DNA from: Bacillus coahuilensis m4-4
GTDB taxonomy: Bacteria; Bacillota; Bacilli; Bacillales; Bacillaceae_K
Assembly (NCBI RefSeq): GCF_000171615.1
Contig: NZ_ABFU01000017.1
Location: 1-33,405 of the forward strand
Direction: 5' to 3'
DNA length: 33,405 nucleotides
The notes beneath the pieces were generated by a model. That model had not been told where the DNA came from. It was given only the letters and a program-made list of their open reading frames with translations, and ran no database searches. Below are positions 1 to 8,339 of the stretch, piece after piece; positions within the stretch are counted from its first letter, which is position 1; every line of letters starts with the position of its first letter. A program made the position numbers and the translations under genes.

Positions 1-25
1 TCTTGTTTGAATTTATTTACTCGTT

Positions 26-541
26 TTATTTTCCTAATAAACTTAAGCTTTCGCGAATAAACGCTGGGATGTCATCAGGGTTACGGCTTGTTACTAGTTG
101 ATTGCCACATACCACCACTTCAACGTCCTTCACATTAGCTCCAGCATAATCCATATCTACTTGAATAGACTTAAAACCAGTTGCTGTTCTACCTTCTAAT
201 TTTTTTGCTGAAATCAACAGCTGTGGGCCATGACATATTGCAAAAACCGGTTTTTTGCTATCCATAAACTTTCCTGCAAACTGTACGAATCGATCATCTG
301 CGCGTAAATCATCAGGAGACACTCCTCCTGGAATAAATAAAGCATCAAAGTCTTCTACTTGAACATCGTCAATACTTTTATCAATTGTAACCTTAGCATC
401 CTGTTGCTTTCCTGTGACAGTTTTTCCAGACTCTTTCTCAATCGTTACCACTTCATGTCCTGCTTCTTTATACGATTTTGCTGGATCTGTATATTCCACA
501 TCTTCAAACATATCTGTGATTAGACAAGCAATTTTCGCCAT
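26..541 (-). CDS. yfkM: DJ-1/PfpI family protein (general stress protein 18 type)
   Basis: A 171-residue single-domain protein of the DJ-1/PfpI superfamily, cytoplasmic, of the kind annotated as intracellular protease, glyoxalase or general stress protein 18 in Bacillus. The nucleophile elbow AICHGP places the reactive Cys at residue 103 followed by His104, and the acidic partner lies in the N-terminal FEDVE stretch (about residues 12-16). The length is the same as B. subtilis YfkM, which it most resembles by memory. A ribosome site (AAAAAGGAG) lies about 12 bases before the ATG. It follows the methyltransferase gene by 63 bases on the same strand and may be co-transcribed. Family membership is secure; the actual substrate (peptide, methylglyoxal adduct or other) cannot be told from sequence, and the symbol rests on resemblance. 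Confidence 0.85.
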   Translation of the reverse strand: MAKIACLITDMFEDVEYTDPAKSYKEAGHEVVTIEKESGKTVTGKQQDAKVTIDKSIDDVQVEDFDALFIPGGVSPDDLRADDRFVQFAGKFMDSKKPVFAICHGPQLLISAKKLEGRTATGFKSIQVDMDYAGANVKDVEVVVCGNQLVTSRNPDDIPAFIRESLSLLGK

Positions 542-604
542 AGTACAATTTCCACTCCTTTTTATGCATTCTTTCTTAGTTTTCCCTTTTTCAATTCTAC
601 TAAA

Positions 605-1594
605 CTAGTTCTTCCTAAATGTAACAATATACCAGCCGCCCTCTTTAACAATCGGTTTTGAATCTTCTAACGTAAAATTAGACGCCTTCGCTATATCTTC
701 AAGCTCCTGTTCTGAAGGAATGGGATACAAATTATCAAAGCTTGTAAAAAAGCTATTAAATGCACTAGAGAACTGTTTCCCGTACTTTGAACGTTGAATA
801 GGTGTGATGACGGACAATACACCATCCTCTTGTAGCCACTCATGAATTTGACTAAATAATGTTGTTCGAGTTGTGGGATCAATATAGTGCAAAATATTAT
901 TGGCCATTATAAGATCATATTGCTTCTCTGGATGGAAGGAATACAGGTCTTGATTTACAATGGAAATATTTGAGTGATCACGAACTCTCTCCATAGCATG
1001 CTTCGCTACCTCTTCATGAATTTCAATTCCTGTAAAATTCTTTTTAGGAAACTTCTCTCCTAGCCTCATAACATAACCTGCTTCACCGCACCCAATATCA
1101 AGTACTTGTTCAGCCTCTTCCTTACGAACAAGCTTTTCTACTTCTGGAAATGCCATCTTCTCTAATAAAGAAGACGTTTTTGCTACTGTTTCTCCGTGAT
1201 GGTCCGCGTCAAAATGTTGCCTTTTCTTCGTTTTCATCAATTCAGGATATTTGATTAAGGATGGGATATGAAGCTCCATCATTTCTTTTAACAAAACTCC
1301 AGATGACACATCACTCCCTTTTGACATAGGAAGCTTCCATTTTCGAATCGTTTTTACTCGTTCCTTTGAATCCTTTTTCAGATGTTTGAGAACAACACCA
1401 ACATCCACCCATTGACTTAGTAATTCTTGTTCAAGGTCTCTACCTACTGCTACTTGTTGAACCGTAACTGGCTTTTTAAACTCTTCAAACAAATCTAATT
1501 CATACCCAACATAAGCATGCCAGCTTGATAAGAAAGGCTCATTACTTTTCATCCACGTTCTCGCTTTCCATAACCGAACATAATCCGTAATCAT
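605..1594 (-). CDS. Class I SAM-dependent methyltransferase
   Basis: A 329-residue protein with a helical N-terminal domain (about 1-150) and a C-terminal class I Rossmann methyltransferase domain. Motif I reads VLDIGCGEAGY near residue 165, followed by the acidic ribose-binding position in TGIEIHE and by MANNILHYID, a typical motif IV region. I chose the ATG at 1594 rather than the upstream ATG at 1615, because AGGAGGG sits about seven bases before 1594 and the upstream start would precede that ribosome site. The ATG overlaps the TGA of the FAD monooxygenase gene (ATGA), so the two are probably translationally coupled. The pairing resembles tailoring genes that hydroxylate and methylate an aromatic or polyketide product, but no synthase is visible here. 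The methyl acceptor is unknown. Confidence 0.8.
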   Translation of the reverse strand: MITDYVRLWKARTWMKSNEPFLSSWHAYVGYELDLFEEFKKPVTVQQVAVGRDLEQELLSQWVDVGVVLKHLKKDSKERVKTIRKWKLPMSKGSDVSSGVLLKEMMELHIPSLIKYPELMKTKKRQHFDADHHGETVAKTSSLLEKMAFPEVEKLVRKEEAEQVLDIGCGEAGYVMRLGEKFPKKNFTGIEIHEEVAKHAMERVRDHSNISIVNQDLYSFHPEKQYDLIMANNILHYIDPTTRTTLFSQIHEWLQEDGVLSVITPIQRSKYGKQFSSAFNSFFTSFDNLYPIPSEQELEDIAKASNFTLEDSKPIVKEGGWYIVTFRKN

Positions 1595-2904
1595 ACTAAT
1601 CCCTCCTGCTTCCATGGATAATCATCACTATTAGCAAATAGTTTTGCTTCCTTTTTTTGTTGATTTATTTTTGTGCGAAGAGGCCAAATACCTGTTTGAG
1701 ATAATCGGTCCACAGCACTTTCTTTCCATATTCCAAGTCCAGAAATATTTAACATTTGTTTAAAATGTAATACAGGATCCTCTTCTATACGACTTAACGT
1801 TTTTCGACGTAGCCAGGTGATGGGGCGATAAGGATAAGAATAGGCAAGGGCAGACAAATGACTAAGCTGCATTTGATGCTTCACTCTGTTTTTTCTTACT
1901 TTCGGAAACCAATTTAAGTTATCTTCATGAAGCTTGTCCTGTCCATACATATCACATAAAAGTTCTCCTAATACATCTCCATCTTGAATGGCCATATTCA
2001 TTCCTTCACCTGCCATCGGATGAACCGTATGAGCGGCATCTCCAATAATGGCCTTATTTCCTTGCACATATTGTGAAGAATGGTACGCAAGGGGAATCAT
2101 TAACTGAATTTTTTTCCATGAATCAATTTTGTTTACATATCCTTCGAGCTCTGGAACTAGATCCGTATACAATTTATACACATAATCTAAAGACTGCTTT
2201 CTAAGTTCTTTATATTTTCCAGCAGGAATTAAATACACAGAACGGACTTCATTGTTGGGAAGGGGGAACAACCCTAAAAATCGATCATGAGTTGAAATAA
2301 TTTTTCCTCTTGTGAAGTCTTTCGGCCTAGGAAATGTCACAGTTAAAAAGTGGTGATTGTAGATAGATTCCTTCACATTGATGCCCATCTCATTTCTAGT
2401 AGCTGATGTTCTTCCTTCTGCACCAATAAAGAAATCCGCCTCTACATGAATTTCTTCCTTCTTATCCTTTTTCACAATCGCATAATTTTCTCTAAATCCT
2501 TTGCAAATGCTATTTGGTATGTAGTGAAAATGAGGATATTTTAAGGCTTCATCTCTAACAATTTCTTTTATTTTTTCATGGTGAATCATTAATGAATAGG
2601 CATAATCACTCGGAATGACGTCATATTTCATAACAGATGTATCTATTTCTTTTAACCTACTTGTCATTTCAACTAAATCTAATTCCTTAATTGTATGACC
2701 GTTCTCTAAGGTTGGATTTAATAGATTTAATTTATCTAAAATATCTAAGCTTTTAGGCTGAAGGAGTTCACCTTTGTAGACGGGGGTAGGGCCAGGAAGC
2801 TTTTCTACGACGGTGACATCCACGCCACATTTTGCTAGCTTTAACCCAATAGTTAATCCTCCAATACCTCCTCCACTTATAAAAACGCTTGTTTTCTTTT
2901 TCAT
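1591..2904 (-). CDS. FAD-dependent aromatic-type monooxygenase (PHBH/UbiH fold)
   Basis: A 437-residue flavoprotein monooxygenase. The N-terminal dinucleotide-binding motif is SGGGIGGLTIG (about residues 10-20). A degenerate DG motif, GAEGRTSATR, lies near residue 160; families usually have Asp where Glu stands here. The FAD ribityl-binding GD motif, GDAAHTVHPMAGEGMN, lies near residue 290. These three motifs define the p-hydroxybenzoate hydroxylase group, which uses NAD(P)H and oxygen to hydroxylate or epoxidise aromatic or isoprenoid substrates. A ribosome site AAGGTGG precedes the ATG. The stop codon overlaps the start of the methyltransferase gene. The C-terminal 80 residues are basic and not membrane-like. 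Family assignment is firm; substrate is unknown. Confidence 0.85.
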   Translation of the reverse strand: MKKKTSVFISGGGIGGLTIGLKLAKCGVDVTVVEKLPGPTPVYKGELLQPKSLDILDKLNLLNPTLENGHTIKELDLVEMTSRLKEIDTSVMKYDVIPSDYAYSLMIHHEKIKEIVRDEALKYPHFHYIPNSICKGFRENYAIVKKDKKEEIHVEADFFIGAEGRTSATRNEMGINVKESIYNHHFLTVTFPRPKDFTRGKIISTHDRFLGLFPLPNNEVRSVYLIPAGKYKELRKQSLDYVYKLYTDLVPELEGYVNKIDSWKKIQLMIPLAYHSSQYVQGNKAIIGDAAHTVHPMAGEGMNMAIQDGDVLGELLCDMYGQDKLHEDNLNWFPKVRKNRVKHQMQLSHLSALAYSYPYRPITWLRRKTLSRIEEDPVLHFKQMLNISGLGIWKESAVDRLSQTGIWPLRTKINQQKKEAKLFANSDDYPWKQEGLV

Positions 2905-3160
2905 TTCGTCACCACCTTATAGCATCCATTCCCTTTTTTTCACAAAAAGCAAACCTCTTAACTCTTTTATTCAACATCCATGTTTCGTTTTGTTATCCTA
3001 TGGGTAAATAAGTTGATTACCTGAATATTTTGTCATAATATTTCCTGAGAAATATTCCACTTTTATACAAGCTTTTTACTTTCGACATTTGAAGAACACA
3101 ATATGCCATGTTCCCAGTTAGTAAGTAGAATGGATTGTTTTCTTTTAAATGCGTATTGAC

Positions 3161-3197
3161 AAACAACAAAAAACACTTCAGTAAAAGAAGTGTTTTT
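3161..3197 (-). terminator. Intrinsic terminator of the photolyase-family gene
   Basis: An inverted repeat (AAAAACACTTC and GAAGTGTTTTT, seven-base loop) starts directly after the stop codon at 3198 and is followed on the minus strand by a T-rich tract. Confidence 0.8.
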
Positions 3198-4646
3198 CTA
3201 TAAATCAAACGATAATTGTTGTTGGTCTTGCTCTTTTCCTTGATCATCTTGTTTCTCAAGAGTTTGGGCAGCTTTTATTTCTTTAAATTTACGTCTAGAT
3301 TCCTTGTTTACTTTCACCACATCTACTATTGGAGCAGGGTATTGTAGCGAAAAAACCCCAGGATATTTCCAAGGCTCGTGAATATACTCGACCGGAACAG
3401 TCTTCAGTTCTTGCACATATCTTTTAACAAATTCACCATTAGGATCTTGTTCTTTACCAATTTTAATTGGATTGACAACGCGGGGAGGCTTTGAACCCCA
3501 AGTACCTGCCTGCCATTGAATTTCACTATAGTGAATCCCTGGGTCATAATCTAGAAATAACGATCCTAAATCGAATGCAACCTTTTGCCAAGATTGTCGC
3601 ATCGTCTGGCACATAAACATCACGATCATTTTTCTTGTAGATTCATTCAGCCATCCAGTAAGTTTTAGAGAGCGTACACCAGCATCAACTATTGGAATAC
3701 CAGTTTCCCCTTGTAGGATTCGATTATACTCTTTAGAAGATAAATTGAGTCTCACACCATCAAATAAAGGATGGAGTGAATATTGATGAAGGGTTGGGTT
3801 TTCTATAAGTCGTTGGTGTAAAAAGTCACGTCTTAGAATTCTAGATAGGAATAAATCGAGTTGCTCTAGAGAATGGCTTTCACCTTTTTGCTTGGATGAA
3901 AGAACAGTTTGATAGACATCTCTACTCGATATATTGCCAAACGCTAAATAAGGAGACAATCTGCTCCCAGAAATAGAAGAAGCTAAAGGATTCATTTGAT
4001 TCGTTTCATAGTGTACGAATCGCTCGTCTAAAAATGTCTGAAGTGTATCCCATGCGAGCAATTCTCCACCTTGCTGACCGAATCGTATAGGCTCTCCTTT
4101 TATACCTTGAGATTTCTTTTTATAGCCTGCTAAATCTTTTATAAAAGAAGAGGGTAATTTATCGGGGGCTTGGATTCTAATTGGCTTTGGCAGAACGGGT
4201 TCGTCCATGAACACTTGCCATTCCTTCTTAAATTGCTTGATGCTTGAGCTTTTTTGAGAAATGGCTGTAGCTTGATATTCTGTCCAATGAAGTCCATTCT
4301 TCTCCATCCAGTCCTTCACTATTTTATTTCTTTCTAGTAAAGCTTTCGGCCCGTATTCCTTATGGGACCATAGTCGAAAAGGACCATACTGCGTATATAG
4401 TAACGATAAAGCATCGATCATTTCCCCGTGAAATACCGCCAGTTTTCCGCCAATAGAGTTAAATGAATTCTGCATTTCCTCTAAACTTTCTAGGATAAAA
4501 TGTAAATGTCTCATTGACAGTGGTTCATCCTTCCAAATGGATGGTTCCACTACATACACAACGAGAGTTTCTCCTCTTAGACTCGCTTCATATAAAGGCC
4601 TATGATCTTGAAGTCTAATATCACGTTTCAACCAAACAATATTCAT
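3198..4646 (-). CDS. Cryptochrome/photolyase family flavoprotein
   Basis: A 482-residue member of the DNA photolyase/cryptochrome superfamily. The N-terminal antenna (photolyase) domain opens with MNIVWLKRDIRLQDHRPL. The C-terminal FAD-binding domain shows SRLSPYLAFGNIS (near residue 232), TGIPIVDAGVRSLKLTGWLN (near 330) and a DYDPGIHYSEIQWQAGT region (near 385). Against E. coli photolyase, by eye, the last region lacks the Trp next to FAD (Ile here) and the nearby Asn, while the following QW is kept. This places it outside the classical CPD class I enzymes, in a divergent bacterial lineage. It may repair UV lesions or act as a light sensor. GGAGTG precedes the ATG. The C-terminal tail (last 25 residues) is charged and rich in Gln. 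Superfamily is sure; activity is not. Confidence 0.85.
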   Translation of the reverse strand: MNIVWLKRDIRLQDHRPLYEASLRGETLVVYVVEPSIWKDEPLSMRHLHFILESLEEMQNSFNSIGGKLAVFHGEMIDALSLLYTQYGPFRLWSHKEYGPKALLERNKIVKDWMEKNGLHWTEYQATAISQKSSSIKQFKKEWQVFMDEPVLPKPIRIQAPDKLPSSFIKDLAGYKKKSQGIKGEPIRFGQQGGELLAWDTLQTFLDERFVHYETNQMNPLASSISGSRLSPYLAFGNISSRDVYQTVLSSKQKGESHSLEQLDLFLSRILRRDFLHQRLIENPTLHQYSLHPLFDGVRLNLSSKEYNRILQGETGIPIVDAGVRSLKLTGWLNESTRKMIVMFMCQTMRQSWQKVAFDLGSLFLDYDPGIHYSEIQWQAGTWGSKPPRVVNPIKIGKEQDPNGEFVKRYVQELKTVPVEYIHEPWKYPGVFSLQYPAPIVDVVKVNKESRRKFKEIKAAQTLEKQDDQGKEQDQQQLSFDL

Positions 4647-4802
4647 CGTGTCACTCCAACTTATATTATTCCCTCTATCATACTATGATTCTTTTGGTAG
4701 GAGGAAGGAGAACTGGCAAGAATAGCTTTATCAATCCACTCCTTCTCCATAGTCTGTATTTTCCATCGAGCTGCTTATTCAATTTGCTAGCAGTCAGCTA
4801 TC

Positions 4803-5264
4803 CTAAAATTCAACTTCATCAAGTAGCTGCTCCTCTGATATGACACGAATTCCGTGCCTTTCTAACAGAGCGGTCGTTACGCCCTTTCCTACCATTCGTT
4901 CTCCTTTAAATTGCCCGCTATATATGTTTCCACTACCACAGGAAGGGCTATATTCTTTTAATACTACCAATGACGCCTTTAATTCTTGCACTCTCTCAAG
5001 CGTTCTGTATGCACCTTCAATATATAATTTTGTTACATCAGCTCCAGACTTTTCAAGTACATGAGCATTACCGTTCAGTACATCCTCCCCGTCTCCCCCT
5101 ACAATTTCAGCAGGTTCTCGTGGAGTAGTAAACCCACCTTAAAGCTCTGGACATAACTGAACGGCCTTATTTAAAGAGATTAGTTCTCGAACCTTGTTAT
5201 GTAAGCTATGCGTTCCATTATATCTGACCTCGAAACCAGCTAAACAAGAACTAACAATAATCAT
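4803..5264 (-). pseudogene. DUF523 family protein, interrupted by an in-frame stop
   Basis: From the ATG at 5264 the frame encodes a DUF523 (YbbK-type) protein of about 153 codons. It carries VSSCLAGFEVRYNG at the start, CPEL followed by GGFTTPREPAEIVGGDG, and later the cysteine motif YSPSCGSG. A TAA at 5139-5141 falls at codon 42, where homologues have Leu or Met between CPEL and GG. The frame is otherwise open to 4803, and the sequence on both sides of the stop is well conserved. This suggests a single-base change (TTA to TAA) or a base-call error rather than old decay. A G-rich ribosome site (GGGGGGAG) precedes the start. The function of DUF523 is not established; the conserved Cys residues suggest metal or thiol chemistry. 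Confidence 0.75.
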
Positions 5265-5529
5265 CTAGCTCCCCCCCTATTTATTAGGCTCTATTAAAAA
5301 ACGCTACCCTTATTCTACAAAAAGACTTCGCTTTCGTGCTGATGAAGCTTCAACAGAAAATGCTAAGCATCTCCTGAGGTGAGGATTCAAGGAAGCAAAT
5401 TGAGTTCACAGTAAGAATGTGGGGTATCCAAATTGCGCCAATAAACAGCTAAAAATTAGTAAAGACTAACAGTACTCTTTAACAAAGTCATGTATTTAAA
5501 AGAAAACCGTTCGCCTCATTTATTTAATT

Positions 5530-5652
5530 GCCCGTATTCCTATTTTTTCGCCCATAAACCCGCTCAATTTGCCCGTAAATTCTATTTTTTGCCCATATTT
5601 AAGAAACTTTGCCCGTAAAGCTCACATCTTTGCCCATAAATCCCAAATTCTA
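5530..5652. repeat. Phased GCCCRTA repeat array (six units, 20-21 bp)
   Basis: In the 439-base gap between the DUF523 start and the acetyltransferase stop, GCCC cores begin at 5530, 5550, 5571, 5591, 5611 and 5632, a spacing of 20, 21, 20, 20 and 21 bases. The cores alternate strictly between GCCCGTA and GCCCATA, so the higher-order unit is a dimer of 40-41 bp. The segments between cores are AT-rich and diverged. The period is not a multiple of three, and both strands carry stops, so it is not coding. One similar unit (TTTGCCCGAA) occurs at about 32744. The rest of the gap (5265-5529 and 5653-5703) shows nothing I can name. Confidence 0.8.
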
Positions 5653-5703
5653 CACATATGAAACTCCAAGTCGTTCGCCAAACTCTCTTAAACTTCCACA
5701 CTT

Positions 5704-6234
5704 TCATTTTTTGTAAGCTTCTATCAACCAACAATCTTCATAAACTCCCTCGTGCCATTCAATTCTAGGAAGCAATTTAACCTTTTTAAACCCACATTTT
5801 TCGTAACATCTGAGCGCACGCTCGTTTCTCACTTGGGGGTCCATTACCACTTTCTCTGCCCCCATTACGTCTAACAAATACTTTACAACCTTTGAAACTA
5901 CACTAGTTCCTATCCCCTTATTCCAATATTCTACTTCTCCGATAAACTGATCCATTCCATACACGATTTCAACAGGATATCCGTATTTTTCTCGCTCTTC
6001 CTCTTCAATAGGATAATATTGAACATATCCGATAGCTTTTCCATCATACTCGATTATACACCGAACCTCATCGCCTCTTGGCCCATAAAAAGCTTCCTTC
6101 ACTTTCTCTTTGTCAAACGGATTGTCTCTTCCTTCATAGTATTCTAGCACCCTTGGATCTGAAAGCCATTTTACTAGATGAGCGGTATCATTGATTTCTA
6201 GATCACGTATTACTAAGTGATCGTTTTCTTTCAT
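5704..6234 (-). CDS. GNAT acetyltransferase resembling aminoglycoside 6'-N-acetyltransferase
   Basis: A 176-residue GNAT protein related to the AAC(6') family that acetylates the 6'-amino group of aminoglycosides with acetyl-CoA. Shared landmarks with the N-terminal half of AacA-AphD (AAC(6')-Ie), recalled from memory, are HLVKWLSDPRVLEYYEGRD at the start, IVYGMDQFIGE, EYWNKGIGT (the acetyl-CoA binding region, about residues 113-121), a DP plus RALRCYEKCGF block, and HEGVYEDC near the end. The ATG at 6234 is preferred over 6273, because GGGGTGA stands seven bases before it. It is a stand-alone domain without the APH(2'') part. The gene is alone on its strand. It could acetylate another small amine; resistance is a prediction, not shown. 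Confidence 0.8.
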   Translation of the reverse strand: MKENDHLVIRDLEINDTAHLVKWLSDPRVLEYYEGRDNPFDKEKVKEAFYGPRGDEVRCIIEYDGKAIGYVQYYPIEEEEREKYGYPVEIVYGMDQFIGEVEYWNKGIGTSVVSKVVKYLLDVMGAEKVVMDPQVRNERALRCYEKCGFKKVKLLPRIEWHEGVYEDCWLIEAYKK

Positions 6235-6528
6235 CTTCGTCACCCCTTTATACCTTCTACAACTACTCTTCACTCTAATAAGTTATCTATAACATAATCG
6301 ACTTGCTCAAGCTCTATTTCTACCGCGAAATTACATACTTATTTAAACTTCATCTTTTTTTCATGTGGTGAAAAGGTCCTTGTATTGATGAATAATTTTA
6401 CCTACCATTCATCATTCTATAAAAATGTGAAAAATCAAAGAAATACGCTCCTTTGCATATTGATTAATTTAAAATCTTGCCGATACATACTATACACGAC
6501 TGTCTACATCATCAAGGGAGGTGTTTCT

Positions 6529-7928
6529 ATGGCTTCATTGGATCAATATTCTACTATGATCATCATAGCACTCATTGTCTTATTTTCTGCAACCATTTTT
6601 ATGAATATTAGAACCATTAGAATACACAAAAGCTCATTAAAGCTAGCTCAGTATGATCAATTGACTGAGCTGCCAAATCGAAGTAAAATTCAAGAATTAA
6701 TCACTGAAAAATTAGCTACGTCTTATAAATACATGTATTTTATTCTCATTGACTTAGACAATTTCAAATGGATTAATGATACGTTTGGTTTCTCGAGTGG
6801 GAACGAGCTCATCCGCCAGTTTGTTTCTCGAATCCAAGATGAGATTCATGAGGAAGCAAATTTCTCTAGAATGGAAGGGAATCTTTTTCTAATTGCTCAT
6901 ACAGCCGAATCATACGAAGAGGCAGAAATTTACGCACATAATATACAAACTTCCCTTTTAACCCCGTTTACATTGAAAGGTAATCCAATTATTTTAACAG
7001 CAAGTATTGGAGTGAGTGTTGCTCCCACCCATGGAACGAATACGTGGGATTTACTGAAGCATGCGGAACAAGCCTTATATCATGTAAAAGAAAGTGGAAA
7101 AAACTTTATCGCTCTCTATAACGCAGACACGCACAATAAAGATACAGAGCGGCAACTAGGATTACAGTTTAGAGAAGCATTATCTAATCAAGAATTTTAC
7201 CTATGCTATCAGCCTAAAGTAGATGCCATGACGAAACAAATAACGAGTGTTGAAGCGTTAGTGCGTTGGCAAAGCAGCAAATTTGGATTTGTCTCACCTG
7301 CAACATTCATTCCGATTGCTGAGAAGAACGGATTTATATTTGATCTAACAGAATGGATACTAGTTGAAGCTTGCAAACAAATGAAAAAGTGGGAATTATC
7401 AGGTTCACCCATTCAAAAAGTTTCTGTCAATATATCGGCTCATCACTTTTTAGCGAATACATTAGATCAAATGGTAACCGCTGCGCTCAATGAAAGTGAA
7501 TTATCGGGGGACCGTTTGGAGCTTGAAATAACGGAAACCTCTGTTATGGAGAACTTACAAATGGCCACTGGTACGATTAATCGCTTACAGGAGCTTGGCG
7601 TATCTGTTGCTTTAGACGATTTTGGCACAGGTGTATCTTCATTAACATATTTAAAAACGTTGCCGATTCACACCTTGAAAATTGATAAGTCCTTTATTGA
7701 TGAACTCGCTCAATCAGACCGCGACGCCGCGCTGGTTAGAATGATTATAGAGCTGGCCAAGATATTCAAATTGAAGGTTGTCGCTGAAGGAGTAGAGAGT
7801 ATTGATCAGCTTTCTTATTTTTATGTTCCTTACAGTGTGATGAAATTCAAGGCTATTATATTAGTAAGCCGCTCGTATCAGAAGAGATGGATTCTTTTAT
7901 TTCTAACTTAGCTGTCCTTCAAAGATAA
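6529..7928 (+). CDS. Membrane GGDEF/EAL protein, GGDEF degenerate (c-di-GMP phosphodiesterase), frameshifted near the C-terminus
   Basis: About 466 residues when repaired. One N-terminal membrane helix (about residues 9-25) precedes a GGDEF domain and a C-terminal EAL domain. The GGDEF signature is replaced by MEGNLF (R-M-E-G-N-L-F), so cyclase activity is unlikely. The EAL domain keeps EALVRW, NIS, ELEITET, the DDFGTG loop, KIDKSFI and VVAEGVES, as expected for an active c-di-GMP phosphodiesterase. I use ATG 6529 with AGGGAGGTG six bases upstream, not the ATG at 6385. The frame breaks at the T run near 7819-7823: one missing T restores CDEIQGYYISKPL, the usual EAL ending, to a TAA at 7926-7928. 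As written, the frame ends at 7911 with an unrelated tail. Confidence 0.85.
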
Positions 7929-7932
7929 GTAG

Positions 7933-7970
7933 AAAAGCTTACCCTAACGTAAAATTCGGGTAAGCTTTTT
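7933..7970 (+). terminator. Intrinsic terminator of the GGDEF/EAL gene
   Basis: A 12-base stem (AAAAGCTTACCC and GGGTAAGCTTTT) with a 13-base loop and a T tract lies just after the repaired stop codon at 7928, which supports that stop. Confidence 0.8.
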
Positions 7971-8036
7971 ATATGAATATTCTCCTTTCCCCCTACACAT
8001 AGTAATAGTGAAAACGATCATAAAGGAGCGTTTACT

Positions 8037-8207
8037 ATGGCTAGAGGTAAGGCATTTGAACACAAGAAAAAAGGGCATCCTGGTGATTTTCCTGCAGATA
8101 GCTTTGTGAGTAAGGAAAATCAAAAGCCTTTAGAAGATGAAGAATTCATTGTAACTCAAGAAGCGTTCAAAAATCGTGTAGAAGGAGTCAAACAAGATAA
8201 CCCTTAA
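8037..8207 (+). CDS. Small hypothetical protein (56 aa)
   Basis: A 56-residue, charged, soluble protein beginning MARGKAFEHKKKGHPG and ending in KQDNP. A good ribosome site (AAAGGAG) stands seven bases before the ATG, and an intrinsic terminator follows the stop directly, so it looks like a self-contained transcription unit. There is no signal peptide, no membrane helix and no Cys. The basic start followed by an acidic middle resembles small, often sporulation-related, Bacillus proteins of unknown role. I do not recognise the family. Confidence 0.65.
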   Translation: MARGKAFEHKKKGHPGDFPADSFVSKENQKPLEDEEFIVTQEAFKNRVEGVKQDNP

Positions 8208-8210
8208 GAA

Positions 8211-8240
8211 GACTGAGGAGGATCAGCCTCCTCTTTTTTC
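8211..8240 (+). terminator. Intrinsic terminator of the 56-aa protein gene
   Basis: A GAGGAGG/CCTCCTC stem with a five-base loop is followed by six T, directly after the stop at 8207. Confidence 0.85.
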
Positions 8241-8339
8241 TATTATACTATAGATTATTTCGATTCACGAAGTTTATTAGTTTTCAAAATAGTCACACCT
8301 TGATACAATAGGAGTATTACTACATAAAAAGGGGTCGAA

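Noticed and set aside
3017..3259. 80-residue frame on the minus strand
   Set aside because: It overlaps the end of the photolyase gene and the terminator after it, and has no ribosome site.
5530..5652. CRISPR array
   Set aside because: The unit is only 20-21 bp, repeats are not identical beyond seven bases, there are no unique spacers of constant length, and no cas genes are near.
7209..7412. Minus-strand frame inside the EAL domain
   Set aside because: A shadow of the coding strand with no independent support.
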